Positions 54,984-64,000 of a stretch of DNA of 64,000 nt are shown piece after piece. Source of the stretch: Sphingomonas daechungensis (GTDB taxonomy: Bacteria > Pseudomonadota > Alphaproteobacteria > Sphingomonadales > Sphingomonadaceae); NCBI RefSeq assembly GCF_014489495.1, contig NZ_CP060780.1:1995001-2059000 (forward strand). The letters are read 5' to 3'. Made by a program: the position numbers and the translations under genes. Position 1 is the stretch's first letter; every line of letters begins with the position of its first letter. The notes under the pieces were generated by a model that was not told the origin of the DNA, made no database searches, and saw nothing but the letters and a program-made list of their open reading frames with translations.

Positions 54984-57900
54984 CGGACGTGCTGCAGCGC
55001 GTCCTGCGCTCATCCGAGCCTTTGACCCTCGCTGGCGTGCCGTCCGGTTTCCTGCCCGTGCTCGCCGCCGATCTCGCGCGTGCCGCGCATGGCTCGTCGA
55101 AAAGCGGCCGGGCGGTGGTGATCGCCTCCGACGAAAGCGCCATGCGGGCACTCGCCGAAACGGTCCCGCTGTTTGCGCCCGAAGTCGAAGTGCTGACCCT
55201 GCCTTCTTGGGACTGCCTGCCTTACGACCGGACCTCACCCGCCCTCCGGGTGATGGCTGAGCGGCTTGCGACCTTGAACGCGTTGCAAGCCAAAGCGGAG
55301 GGCCCGCAACTCCTGGTGGCGACGGAAAATGCTGCGAGCCAGCGGCTGCTCACACCGTTCCGGGTTCGCCAGCTCACGAAGCGGATCGAGGCGGGCGCGC
55401 GGATCGACCGGAATCAGTTGGTGTCGCAGCTCAATGCCCTTGGCTACGAGCGCGTCGAATCGGTGGCTGAGCATGGCGAATATGCCGTTCGCGGGTCGTT
55501 GATCGACCTGTATCCTGCGGGCGAGCCCCTCGCCCTTCGCCTCGACTTCTTCGGCGATGAGATCGAGAGCCTGAGGCAGTTCGATCCCGCCGACCAGCGC
55601 TCGACCGACCGGGCCAAGGCGTTCACGCTGATGCCCGCCTCCGAGGCCCTGCTGGACGAAGAGACGATCAAGCGCTTCCGTTCGCGCTATCGCGAGACGT
55701 TCGGGGCCACGGCGACCGGCGACCCGCTCTACGAAGCGATCTCGGACAGCCGGCGGATGAGCGGGATGGAGCATTGGCTGCCGCTGTTCGAGGAACGGCT
55801 GACGACGCTTTTCGACCATCTTGGCGAGAACGACCTGATCGTTCGCGATTCCGGTGTCGATCAGGCGCTCGCCGCGCGCCGGGAATCGATCGACGATTAT
55901 TATGCCAATCGCCGTAAGACCATGTCGGGGGAAGCTGGAAGCTACCGCCCGCTCGAGCCGAGTGCGCTCTATCTTACGGAAGAAGAGTGGACGCAGGCCG
56001 TTGCGGATCGACCGATCCACCTGACGTCACCGTTTCCCGAGCCCGAAAGTGCCCGCACCGTCAGCTTCGGCGTCGAACCGGCGCGGGATTTCGCTCCCGA
56101 ACGGACACGCCAGGAAAATATCTACGAAGCCGTCGTCAATCATGTCGCCAAGCTACGGAAGACCGGTCACAAAGTTATCCTTGCCAGCTACACGCGCGGG
56201 GCTCGCGAGCGTCTTGCCGGGTTGCTGTCCGACCATGGGCTGAAATCCGAGAAATTGGCGGATAGCTGGCAGGAAGCGCTCGGCAGCAAGACGCAGCCCG
56301 CCCTTCTAGTCCTTCCGTTGGATCACGGCTTCACCGCGCCCGACATCGCGGTTCTCACCGAGCAGGACATGCTCGGCGACCGACTCGTTCGTCGCCGAAA
56401 GAAGCGGAAGGGCGCAGCGGCGTTTCTTTCCGAGCTGGCGACGCTCACGCCCGGCGATCTCGTCGTTCACAACGATCACGGCATCGGCCGTTACGAAGGC
56501 CTGACGTCAATCAACGTCGGCAAGTCTCCTCACGACTGTGTCGCGCTCGAATATGCCGGCGGCAACAAGCTCTATGTGCCGGTCGAAAATATCGAGCTTC
56601 TGACCCGCTACGGCAACGAAAGCGAAGGCGTGGTGCTCGACCGCCTTGGCGGCGAAGCTTGGCAGCGGCGCAAGTCGCGGATGAAGGAGCGCATTCGCGA
56701 GATCGCCGGTGAGCTGATCAAGACGGCGGCAATGCGCGCTACGCGCCCGGGCGTGGTGATGGAGCCGGACAGCGCCTTCCCGCAGTTCGTCAACCGCTTC
56801 CCCTACGAAGAAACCGACGATCAGGATCGGGCGATCGAGGAAGTTCTTGCCGACCTCGAGAGCGGCAAGCCGATGGACCGACTGGTCTGCGGCGACGTCG
56901 GCTTCGGCAAAACCGAAGTTGCGCTTCGGGCAGCATTCGTTGCGGCCATGTCCGGGATGCAGGTCGCGGTGGTGGCGCCGACCACCCTCCTCGCCCGCCA
57001 GCATTACCGGAACTTCGTCGAACGCCTCGAAGGTTTCCCGATCCGCGTCGGCCGGCTCTCACGTCTCGTGCCTGCCGCGGAGGCGAAGAAAACACGCGAA
57101 GACCTCGCCAATGGGCAGGTCGATATCGTCATCGGCACCCACGCGATCCTCGGCAAGGGCGTCGAGTTCAAGAGGTTGGGGCTGGTGATCGTCGATGAGG
57201 AGCAGCATTTCGGAGTCACGCACAAGGAGCGGCTGAAGGCCCTCAAGGCCGACGTGCACGTGCTGACGCTTACCGCGACACCGATTCCGCGAACGCTGCA
57301 AATGGCCATGAGCGGACTGCGCGAATTGAGCGTTATCCAGACACCACCGGTCGACCGCCTGGCGGTTCGCACCTACGTTTCACCCTGGGACTCCGTCGTG
57401 ATCCGCGAAGCCCTGCTGCGCGAGCATTACCGCGGCGGGCAGAGCTTCTTTGTCGTTCCACGGATTGCCGACCTGCCCGAGATGGAGGAATGGCTCCGCG
57501 AAGAGGTGCCCGAGGTCAAAGCGGTCACCGCGCATGGGCAGATGGCACCGACCGAAGTCGAAGAGCGGATGAGCGCTTTTTACGACCGCAAGTACGATGT
57601 CCTGCTGTCGACGACGATCGTCGAGAGCGGTCTCGACATCCCCAGCGCCAACACCCTCATCGTGCATCGTGCGGACATCTTTGGACTCGCTCAGCTCTAT
57701 CAGCTGCGTGGGCGCGTCGGCCGATCCAAGATACGCGCTTACGCCTATCTCACCACGCCCGCCGACCGGTCGATTACGGAGACGGCGGAGAAAAGGCTTC
57801 AGGTGCTCGCCAACCTCGATAGCCTCGGCGCGGGCTTCCAGCTCGCGAGCCATGATCTCGACATTCGAGGGGCGGGCAACTTGCTCGGCGATGAGCAGTC

Positions 57901-58471
57901 TGGTCATATCAAGGAAGTCGGCTTCGAGCTCTATCAGTCGATGCTTGAGGACGCGATCGTCGAGCAAAAGGCAGGCGGGATTCCGCGGCAGGAAGAGTTC
58001 ACGCCGCAAATCAGCGTCGATGCCCCGATCCTCATTCCAGAAACCTATGTTCCCGACCTCGACCTCCGGATGGGCCTCTATCGCCGCCTCGGCGAGCTAG
58101 ATGACAAGCAGGGCGTTGAAGGCTTTGCGGCGGAATTGATCGATCGCTTCGGCCCGTTGCCGTCTGAGACGCAAAACCTGCTGAAGATCGTCGAGACCAA
58201 GCTTAACGCGAAAAGGGCGATGATCGCCAAGCTGGACGTCGGACCGAAGGGCGCGCTTGTGACCTTTGCCGACAGCGGCTTCCCGGATCTCCCTGGCCTG
58301 CTCGGCTACATCGATCGGCTCAAGGGCACGGCGAAGCTCCGGCCAGACAGCAAGCTGGTCATCAGCCGCGACTGGCCGACTTCCGAGGCGCGGCTCAGTG
58401 GGGCCCTTCAGCTTTCGACGGGGCTCGCCCGCGTCGCTGCGGCTGCCGAGCGGGAGAAAGAAGCGGCTTAG
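54980..58471 (+). CDS. mfd: Transcription-repair coupling factor Mfd
   Basis: Removes stalled RNA polymerase from lesions and recruits UvrA; 1163 residues, intact. UvrB-homology N-terminus (LPSWDCLPYDRTSP), RNA-polymerase interaction domain (LTPGDLVVHNDHGIGRYEGL), helicase Walker A CGDVGFGKTEVALRAAF, DEEQ box [28 protein letters not shown], and [17 protein letters not shown]. It starts in an overlap with the sdhE stop and ends overlapping the convergent EAL gene. Confidence 0.96.
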   Translation: MTDVLQRVLRSSEPLTLAGVPSGFLPVLAADLARAAHGSSKSGRAVVIASDESAMRALAETVPLFAPEVEVLTLPSWDCLPYDRTSPALRVMAERLATLNALQAKAEGPQLLVATENAASQRLLTPFRVRQLTKRIEAGARIDRNQLVSQLNALGYERVESVAEHGEYAVRGSLIDLYPAGEPLALRLDFFGDEIESLRQFDPADQRSTDRAKAFTLMPASEALLDEETIKRFRSRYRETFGATATGDPLYEAISDSRRMSGMEHWLPLFEERLTTLFDHLGENDLIVRDSGVDQALAARRESIDDYYANRRKTMSGEAGSYRPLEPSALYLTEEEWTQAVADRPIHLTSPFPEPESARTVSFGVEPARDFAPERTRQENIYEAVVNHVAKLRKTGHKVILASYTRGARERLAGLLSDHGLKSEKLADSWQEALGSKTQPALLVLPLDHGFTAPDIAVLTEQDMLGDRLVRRRKKRKGAAAFLSELATLTPGDLVVHNDHGIGRYEGLTSINVGKSPHDCVALEYAGGNKLYVPVENIELLTRYGNESEGVVLDRLGGEAWQRRKSRMKERIREIAGELIKTAAMRATRPGVVMEPDSAFPQFVNRFPYEETDDQDRAIEEVLADLESGKPMDRLVCGDVGFGKTEVALRAAFVAAMSGMQVAVVAPTTLLARQHYRNFVERLEGFPIRVGRLSRLVPAAEAKKTREDLANGQVDIVIGTHAILGKGVEFKRLGLVIVDEEQHFGVTHKERLKALKADVHVLTLTATPIPRTLQMAMSGLRELSVIQTPPVDRLAVRTYVSPWDSVVIREALLREHYRGGQSFFVVPRIADLPEMEEWLREEVPEVKAVTAHGQMAPTEVEERMSAFYDRKYDVLLSTTIVESGLDIPSANTLIVHRADIFGLAQLYQLRGRVGRSKIRAYAYLTTPADRSITETAEKRLQVLANLDSLGAGFQLASHDLDIRGAGNLLGDEQSGHIKEVGFELYQSMLEDAIVEQKAGGIPRQEEFTPQISVDAPILIPETYVPDLDLRMGLYRRLGELDDKQGVEGFAAELIDRFGPLPSETQNLLKIVETKLNAKRAMIAKLDVGPKGALVTFADSGFPDLPGLLGYIDRLKGTAKLRPDSKLVISRDWPTSEARLSGALQLSTGLARVAAAAEREKEAA

Positions 58472-59297
58472 GCCGCTGTCGAGCGGGAGACCGCGACGAA
58501 GCGCGACAATTCCATCTCGTCGAGCGCTCCTGCACCGATGAAGCCTTGATACATGTCGCACCCCCACTCCGCGAGAAGCAGGAGCTGTGTCGTGCTCTCC
58601 ACACCTTCGACCACGACCGCAAGGCCGAGGTCGCGGGCGAGAGTGAAGATCGACCTAACGACAATGCGGTCGCGCTCGCTTGTGCCAATCCTGGCAACCA
58701 GCCCGCGGTCGATCTTCAGCGCGTCCAGTGGAAGGCTGCCGAGATAGGACAGGCTGGCATAGCCCGTTCCAAAATCGTCGAGCGCAACCTTGATGCCCTC
58801 CTTGCGAAGGATCGCGAGCCGTTCGGCAACGGTCTCGAGATCGCTGAGCAGGGCATTCTCCGTAATCTCGATCGTGACCCTTTTCGGATCGATGCCGACG
58901 GAATTGATCTGTCCAAGCAGCCAATCGACGTAGCTGTCCTGGAGGATGTCGGCAGGCAGCAGATTGATGGATATGCGAAGGCGCCGCAGCGGCCCTTCCC
59001 ATGCCGCTGCGGCGCGCAACGCCTTGTACTGGACAAGGCGCGACAATTGCTCGGAGAGCCCTGCGGCTTCCGCACGAGCAAAGAGATCCTCTGCGCTGGC
59101 AGCCCTCTCCCAGCGCGCTAGCGCTTCGGCCCGAATACCTCGCCAGTCCTCGGGTTGATCTGAGGCTGGAAGACCACGGAGATCTGCTGGTGAGCGATGA
59201 CTGCCGCGAGCAACTCGTCGGAGCGGCGGCGCTGCGCTGGAGCCCTCCGCTCATCGGCCGTTCCTTGGTCTCTGCTTCGATGCGCTTTTGCATGCAC
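58468..59297 (-). CDS. Stand-alone EAL-domain c-di-GMP phosphodiesterase (frame break at 59130-59132)
   Basis: 276 residues after repair, almost only an EAL domain. Start GTG 59297. One G at 59130-59132 restores EVFGAEALARWERA, the signature motif itself. The other active-site residues are present: EITENALL, LDDFGTGYASLSYL, LKIDRGLV, VEGVES and MYQGFIGAG. This suggests an active phosphodiesterase that lowers cyclic di-GMP. No GGDEF, sensor or membrane part is attached; regulation is unknown. Confidence 0.85.
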
Positions 59298-59411
59298 ACT
59301 GGCTAAGCCTGCCTCTCAAGGGCGGATACGGGCCACCTTGCCCTCGCCCCACAACGGGACAGTGGCGTGCGGAGGGAAAATCCCTATGTTCAAGCGCGAA
59401 AGGAGCGGCGT

Positions 59412-60233
59412 TTGAGCGCTGACGCGGCCAAGTTCGGCAGTGAGGAAACGAAGCCTGACCTCGCAAGCCAGAAGATCGGCCTTCTTTCCTCCCACACCGA
59501 GGTCGCCAAGGCGGCCGAGGCGATGCTTCGCCGGCGATATGCGTGGGCGGACACCGACGACGCGGATGTGCTCGTTGCGTTGGGCGGCGACGGCTTCATG
59601 CTGCAAACCCTCCACGCGATGCTCGATGCGGGGACACCGAAGCCGGTGTTCGGGATGAACCGCGGCACCGTCGGCTTCCTGATGAACGAATGGAGGCTCG
59701 ATCGGCTTTCCGAGCGCATCGCGGGCGCCAAGGCCATCCGCGTTGCTCCGCTGCAAATGACGGCGACCACGGACACCGGCGAAGTCCGGCGGCATGCGGC
59801 GATCAATGAAGTCTCGCTGCTCCGCGAGACGCGGCAAACAGCGAAGATCGAGATTCTCGTCAACGGCCGCGTCGCCCTGCCGGAACTGGCCTGTGACGGT
59901 GTCCTGGTGGCGACGCCGGCAGGTTCCACGGCTTACAACCTGTCTGCGAGAGGGCCGATCCTGCCGCTTGCCGCCAAGATGCTCGCGCTGACGCCGATCA
60001 GTCCGTTCCGGCCACGGCGTTGGTCAGGTGCGATCCTGCCCGACGACACCGCGGTCTGCTTCCGCATCCTGGAAGCCGAGAATCGCCCGGTTTCCGCCGT
60101 TGCCGATCAGGTCGAGGTTCGCGACGTCGTCAACGTCGAGGTCAGCCTGGACCGGGAGCGGTCGCTGACGTTGCTGTTCGATCCCGAGCATGCGCTCGAC
60201 GAGCGGATCGCGATGGAGCAATTCGCCACTTAA
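59412..60233 (+). CDS. nadK: NAD kinase
   Basis: Makes NADP from NAD and ATP; 273 residues. Core motifs: VALGGDGFMLQTLH (GGDG), FGMNRGTVGFLMN, AAINEVSLLRE (NE), LACDGVLVATPAGSTAYNLSARGPILP. I choose TTG 59412 because AAAGGAG stands 8 bases upstream; GTG 59367 would add 15 unrelated residues. Divergent from the EAL gene across 114 bases. Confidence 0.92.
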   Translation: MSADAAKFGSEETKPDLASQKIGLLSSHTEVAKAAEAMLRRRYAWADTDDADVLVALGGDGFMLQTLHAMLDAGTPKPVFGMNRGTVGFLMNEWRLDRLSERIAGAKAIRVAPLQMTATTDTGEVRRHAAINEVSLLRETRQTAKIEILVNGRVALPELACDGVLVATPAGSTAYNLSARGPILPLAAKMLALTPISPFRPRRWSGAILPDDTAVCFRILEAENRPVSAVADQVEVRDVVNVEVSLDRERSLTLLFDPEHALDERIAMEQFAT

Positions 60234-60309
60234 GGGGCGATGGCACTTGCCTTTAGGGCAGCTTCGCTATCTAGCCCGCCTGCCTGCGCGGCGTGAGCTG
60301 CGCGGTCGC

Positions 60310-60384
60310 TCCCCGGTAGCTCAGCGGTAGAGCATCCGACTGTTAATCGGACGGCCGCCTGTTCGAATCAGGCCCGGGGAGCCA
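60310..60384 (+). tRNA. tRNA-Asn (GUU)
   Basis: Acceptor TCCCCGG (60310-60316) with CCGGGGA (60374-60380), D-arm GCTCAGCGGTAGAGC, anticodon loop CTGTTAA (anticodon GUU), T-loop TTCGAAT within GCCTG/CAGGC, encoded CCA. Confidence 0.95.
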
Positions 60385-60397
60385 TTTCTTTTGCGCG

Positions 60398-60459
60398 CCA
60401 GACGAACGAAGCGGCCAGGCTTTCGCCCGACCGCTTCGGCGAGGCGCGTTCGTGTCTGG
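60398..60459. repeat. Long imperfect hairpin between tRNA-Asn and putA
   Basis: Outer arms CCAGACGAACG (60398-60408) and CGTTC-GT-GTCTGG (60447-60459), inner arms AAGCGG (60409-60414) and CCGCTT (60431-60436). It lies after both the tRNA and the putA stop and may end transcription from both sides; a T-run is lacking. Confidence 0.5.
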
Positions 60460-60529
60460 GAAGACCACCCCGCACCTCTAGAACGTGCTGCTGTTCCGGC
60501 TGGTCCACGGCGTCCCGCGGAGGGACAAA

Positions 60530-63500
60530 CTATCCGTCGATCGCAGCCATCAGAGTGGCGTTGCCGCCTGCCGCCGTGGTGTCGATGCAGGTCACGCGCT
60601 CCGTGGCGAAGCGAGCCACATAATGCGGGCCGCCAGCTTTCGGGCCGGTTCCGGAAAGGCCTTCGCCGCCGAACGGCTGGCTTTCCACCACCGCACCGAT
60701 CTGGTTGCGATTGACGTAGAAATTCCCGACCCGCGCGTGCTTCTCCACATAGTCGCGCACCGTATCAATTCGGCTCTGCAGACCGAGGGTCAGGCCGTAG
60801 CCTGTCGTGTTGATGGCCTCGATGACCTCGTGCAGCTTGTCCCAGCGAAGCGCACGACATGGAGGATCGCCCGAAATTCTCCTGATTCAATTCACTCAGC
60901 GACCGGATTTCATAGAAAGACGGAGCAACGAAACAGCCGTTTTCGGCCTCTTTCGGCAGCTTCAAGCGACAGATCTTCTTCGCATTCTTGTCGAGCCACG
61001 CAATGTGGTCCTCGAGCACCTTCCTGGCAGGCTCGTCGATGACGGGGCCGACGTCGGTGCGAAGGTCGCGCGGGTCGCCGACCGTCAGAGCCTCCATGGC
61101 ACCCGAGATCATCTCGATCATGCCGTCAGCGACATCCTCCTGAACGAACAGCACGCGGAGTGCCGAACATCGCTGCCCGGCGCTTTGAAAGGCCGAGGAA
61201 ATGACGTCGCGGGTCACCTGTTCCGGCAACGCCGAGCTGTCGACAATCATGGCGTTTTGACCACCTGTCTCGGCGACAAACGGAATGATCGGTCCAGCCC
61301 GCTCTGCCAGTGTCCGATTGATCGTGCGCGCAGTCTCGGTTGAGCCGGTGAACACCACGCCGGAAAGCAAGGGGTGTGCGGTCAGTGTGCCGCCGACGAC
61401 CCTGCCCGAGCCGGGCGCGAGCTGAACAATATCCCTGGGGATGCCAGCCTGGTGCATCAACTCGATTGCCAGGGCGCCGATCAGGGGCGTCTGCCCGCGG
61501 GCTTGGCGATAACGGCATTGCCCGCAGCAAGCGGCGCCGAAACGAGGCCGGTGAAGATCGCGAGCGGGAAATTCCACGGAGAGATGGCGGCAATCACCCC
61601 GCGCCCGTGGAGGCGGAGCTCGTTCTGCTCTCCGGTCGGCCCTGGAAGCGGCAGCGGCCCGCTGAACTGGCGGCGGGCTTCCGACGCGTAGAAGCGCAGG
61701 AAATCGACCGCCTCGCGCACTTCAAGCACGCCGTCGATCAATGTCTTTCCGGCTTCGCGCGTGCAGAGCGAGAAGAATTCTTCCGCATGTTCCTCGTAGA
61801 GATCGGCCGCGCGCTCCAAAAATTGCGCCCTCTTCTCTCCACCGAGCGAGTCCCATTCGACCTGAGCGTCATGAGCAGCGCGAACCATGCGATCGACGTC
61901 TTCGGCCGTCGCTTCGAACACTGTCCCGACAGCGATGCGGTGATCATGAGGCGAGACGATCGGTCTGCCCTCGCCTTTCCCAAGGCCTGGCTTGGCGGTC
62001 CACGTGCGGGCTTCGAGCCCTTCAGCCGTTCCATCAACGGGTCGCGCACCAGCGGATCGCTGAGGTCGACGCCAGCGCTGTTGCGGCGCGCTGAGCCGAA
62101 GAGATCGGTTGGCAGAACGATCTTCGGATTCCGCTTGGGCGTGAGAGCATCAAGATCCGCGACGGGATCGCGGACGAGATCGTCGAGGCTGACGTGCTCG
62201 TCGGCAATGCGGTTCACGAACGAGGAATTGGCACCGTTCTCCAAAAGGCGACGAACGAGGTAGGCCAGCAGTTCCTTGTGGCTGCCGACAGGCGCATAAA
62301 TGCGCACCGGTGTTTGCGGGTCGCCAATGCCCCTTTCGAGCTGGGCAAGCTCTTCGTAGAGCCCCTCGCCCATGCCGTGCAGGCGCTGGAATTCGAACTG
62401 CGTCTTTCCGGCAATCGCCTTGATCGCGGCGATTGTGTTGGCGTTGTGAGTGGCGAAGGCCGGATAGATGGCGTCGCTGGCAGCCAGCAGGATCTTCGCC
62501 GATGCCAAATAGGAGACGTCGGTCGCCACCTTGCGGGTGAAAACGGGATAGTCCGTCAGGCCGGCTACCTGCGCAGCCTTGATCTCCGTGTCCCAATAGG
62601 CGCCTTTCACCAGGCGAACCATCAGCTTGCGCCGATGCGCTCGTGCGGCCTCGACCACCCATTCGCATAACGGAACGGAGCGTTTCTGATACGCCTGGAT
62701 GGCGATGCCGAGACCGCCCCAGCCGTTGGCGAACAGGCTGTCGTCGGCAAGCAAGGCTTCGAGCATGTCCATCTGAAGTTCGAGCCGGTCCGCTTCCTCG
62801 GCATCGATGGTCAGGTGAACGTCCGCCTTGCTCGCCTTCTGCGCCAGCTCGGTTAGGATCGGTAGGATGTAGGCCTTGGCCTCGTCTGCGTGGCTCCATT
62901 CGTAGCGGGGATGGAGCGCGGATAGCTTGACCGAAATTCCCGGGGACACGCGGAAGCCGTCCTTGGCCTCCTTGGCGATCCGATCGAGCGCGTTGCGATA
63001 AGCTTCGGCGTAACGTTCGGCATCCGCAATCGTGCGCGCAGCCTCTCCCAGCATGTCGAAGCTGTGCGTCAGCCCCTGAGATCGCTCCGGCGCGGCGCGG
63101 CGGAGCGCTTCGTCGATGGTGCGGCCAAACACGAAATTGCGGCCGAGGATCTTCATCGCTTCGCGAACGGCGGCGCGAACCACCGGCTCGCCAAGGCGGC
63201 CGACGGCGCGGCCAAGCGCAGCCTTCCAATTGTCGCTGCGATCGTTGGCTCCCTCCAGCACCTTGCCGGTCAGCAGCAGCGAGAAAGTCGCCGCATTGAC
63301 GAAGGATGAGTCGGACTGACCGATTTTTTCGGCCCAGTCGGGGCCCGAGAGCTTGTCGGCGATCAGCTCATCCGCAGTATGCGCGTCGGGGATGCGGAGA
63401 AGCGCCTCAGCCAGGCACATCATCGCGACCCCTTCCTCGCTGCCGAGATCGTAGGCCTGCAGGAATGCGTCGAGGCCGGACGGCTTGTGCGAGCGAACGC

Positions 63501-63642
63501 CTTTCACCAGCGTCCTCGCAATCGCGTTTGCTTCGCTTAGCGCATCCGATGGCATGCGCGCTTGCGAAAGCCGCTCCAAGACGACCTCGTCCTCTTCAGC
63601 GCGATACGCGAGCCTGACCTTGTTGCGATTGACCTGGGCCAT
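60530..63642 (-). CDS. putA: Bifunctional proline dehydrogenase / delta-1-pyrroline-5-carboxylate dehydrogenase (four frame breaks)
   Basis: Oxidises proline to glutamate in two steps; 1038 residues after repair. Proline dehydrogenase barrel: RVSPGISVKLSALHPRYEW, KLMVRLVKGAYWDTEIK, THNANTIAAIKAIA, RIYAPVGSHKELLAYLVRRLLENGANSSFVNRIAD. Aldehyde dehydrogenase: ISPWNFPLAIFTG, VFTGSTETA, ETGGQNAMIVDS and catalytic Cys in SAGQRCSALRVLF. Breaks are repaired by one base each at 62018-62020, 61494-61496, 60869-60872 and 60841-60843; the last two give FGPILHVVRFAGDKLHEVIEA. The N-terminus lacks the DNA-binding domain of trifunctional PutA, so it does not regulate itself. Confidence 0.93.
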
Positions 63643-63656
63643 GCCCGCAGCTGCCC

Positions 63657-64000
63657 TCAGGCCAGCTGGCCGTGACAATGCTTGAACTTCTTGCCCGAGC
63701 CGCACGGGCAGAGCGAGTTGCGGCTGAGCGGCGGGGTCATGGTTTCGCCGTTCTCTCCCGCAGGGAGCTCCGGCTGCGGAATATTGAGCGACGAAATGCC
63801 GAGGCTCGAAAGGACTGAGCCTGCATCGCGGTCGGCCGTGTCGTCCTCACCCGACAGCGGATCGATGTGCTGGGTGATGAAGTCCGGAAGCTCCATGGGC
63901 GGCGGATCCTCGAGCCTGATTTCCGTCCTCATGAGCACGCGAGTGACTTCCTCACGGATGGACACCAGAAGGCGCTCGAACAGCAGGAATGCCTCCTGCT
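63657..64000 (-). CDS. secA: SecA translocase, C-terminal part (5' end outside window)
   Basis: ATPase that drives protein export through SecYEG. The visible 114 residues comprise the end of the helical scaffold (FLLFERLLVSIREEVTRVLMRTEIRLED), a variable linker, and the zinc- and SecB-binding tail NSLCPCGSGKKFKHCHGQLA. The frame stays open to the window edge. It lies 15 bases upstream of the putA start on the same strand. Confidence 0.92.
   Translation of the reverse strand, partial: QEAFLLFERLLVSIREEVTRVLMRTEIRLEDPPPMELPDFITQHIDPLSGEDDTADRDAGSVLSSLGISSLNIPQPELPAGENGETMTPPLSRNSLCPCGSGKKFKHCHGQLA

Overview
The window is a high-GC chromosomal segment from an alphaproteobacterium, very probably a member of the Sphingomonadales. 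Evidence: PdhB with an N-terminal lipoyl domain following pdhA, the eno-ftsB-pdhA-pdhB layout, DUF4170 and DOMON-like proteins, dnaG-rpoD as a pair, CarA/CarB in one cluster, GGAAC-N16/17-GTT stress promoters of the EcfG type, and short GCTCCTGC/GCAGGAGC hairpins of a kind I associate with sphingomonads. I see no prophage, transposase, integrase or CRISPR array; this is mostly core genome with small accessory patches.

Layout. 0-5 kb: partial lytic transglycosylase, radical SAM protein, secreted M28 peptidase, small lipoprotein, tRNA-Pro. 3.6-7.2 kb: glucose-use operon on the minus strand (glucokinase, MFS transporter, SMP-30 lactonase). 7.2-8.3 kb: divergent HxlR regulator and azoreductase. 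8.4-11.7 kb: CAU tRNA, soluble histidine kinase, TPR protein. 12.1-15.5 kb: gyrA and a host-attachment-family gene with a stress-type promoter. 15.6-19.5 kb: DUF488, secreted GH16 glucanase, trmFO, BLUF photoreceptor, EF-hand protein. 19.6-25.1 kb: squalene/phytoene-synthase-like gene, pdhB, pdhA, SH3-like secreted protein, ftsB, eno. 25.2-28.2 kb: YqjD/YqjE-like envelope stress operon, DUF4170, rhomboid, greA. 28.3-33.4 kb: carA, two paralogous lipoproteins and carB. 33.5-38.6 kb: yqeY, membrane protein, dnaG, rpoD. 38.8-44.5 kb: RNB ribonuclease, TonB-like protein, kup, and a KdpD/KdpE-like chimeric regulator. 44.6-50.2 kb: GNAT gene flanked by a hairpin repeat, pspC behind a sigma-54-type promoter, unknown gene, soluble chemoreceptor, NamZ-family enzyme, DOMON-like protein. 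50.2-60.4 kb: secreted GH5, tyrS, recG, sdhE-mfd, EAL phosphodiesterase, nadK, tRNA-Asn. 60.5-64 kb: putA and the 3' end of secA.

Sequence quality dominates any reading of this window. I find 33 places in 20 genes, many of them essential (gyrA, dnaG, carA, carB, pdhA, recG, trmFO), where the reading frame breaks. Every break is repaired by adding one base (once two) to a G or C run. After repair every affected gene has an exact multiple of three bases and a full-length, family-typical product. I treat these as sequencing or assembly deletions, not as pseudogenes, and give each affected gene as one span with the break positions.

The most interesting biological object is the gene at 43123-44472, divergent from the K+ transporter gene kup. 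It joins the KdpD membrane sensor (DUF4118 plus GAF-like region and a dimerisation helix) directly to the KdpE-type winged-helix DNA-binding domain. It has no ATPase domain, no receiver domain, and no codon that can be histidine at the phosphorylation site. It looks like a membrane-bound one-component regulator made from two-component parts.
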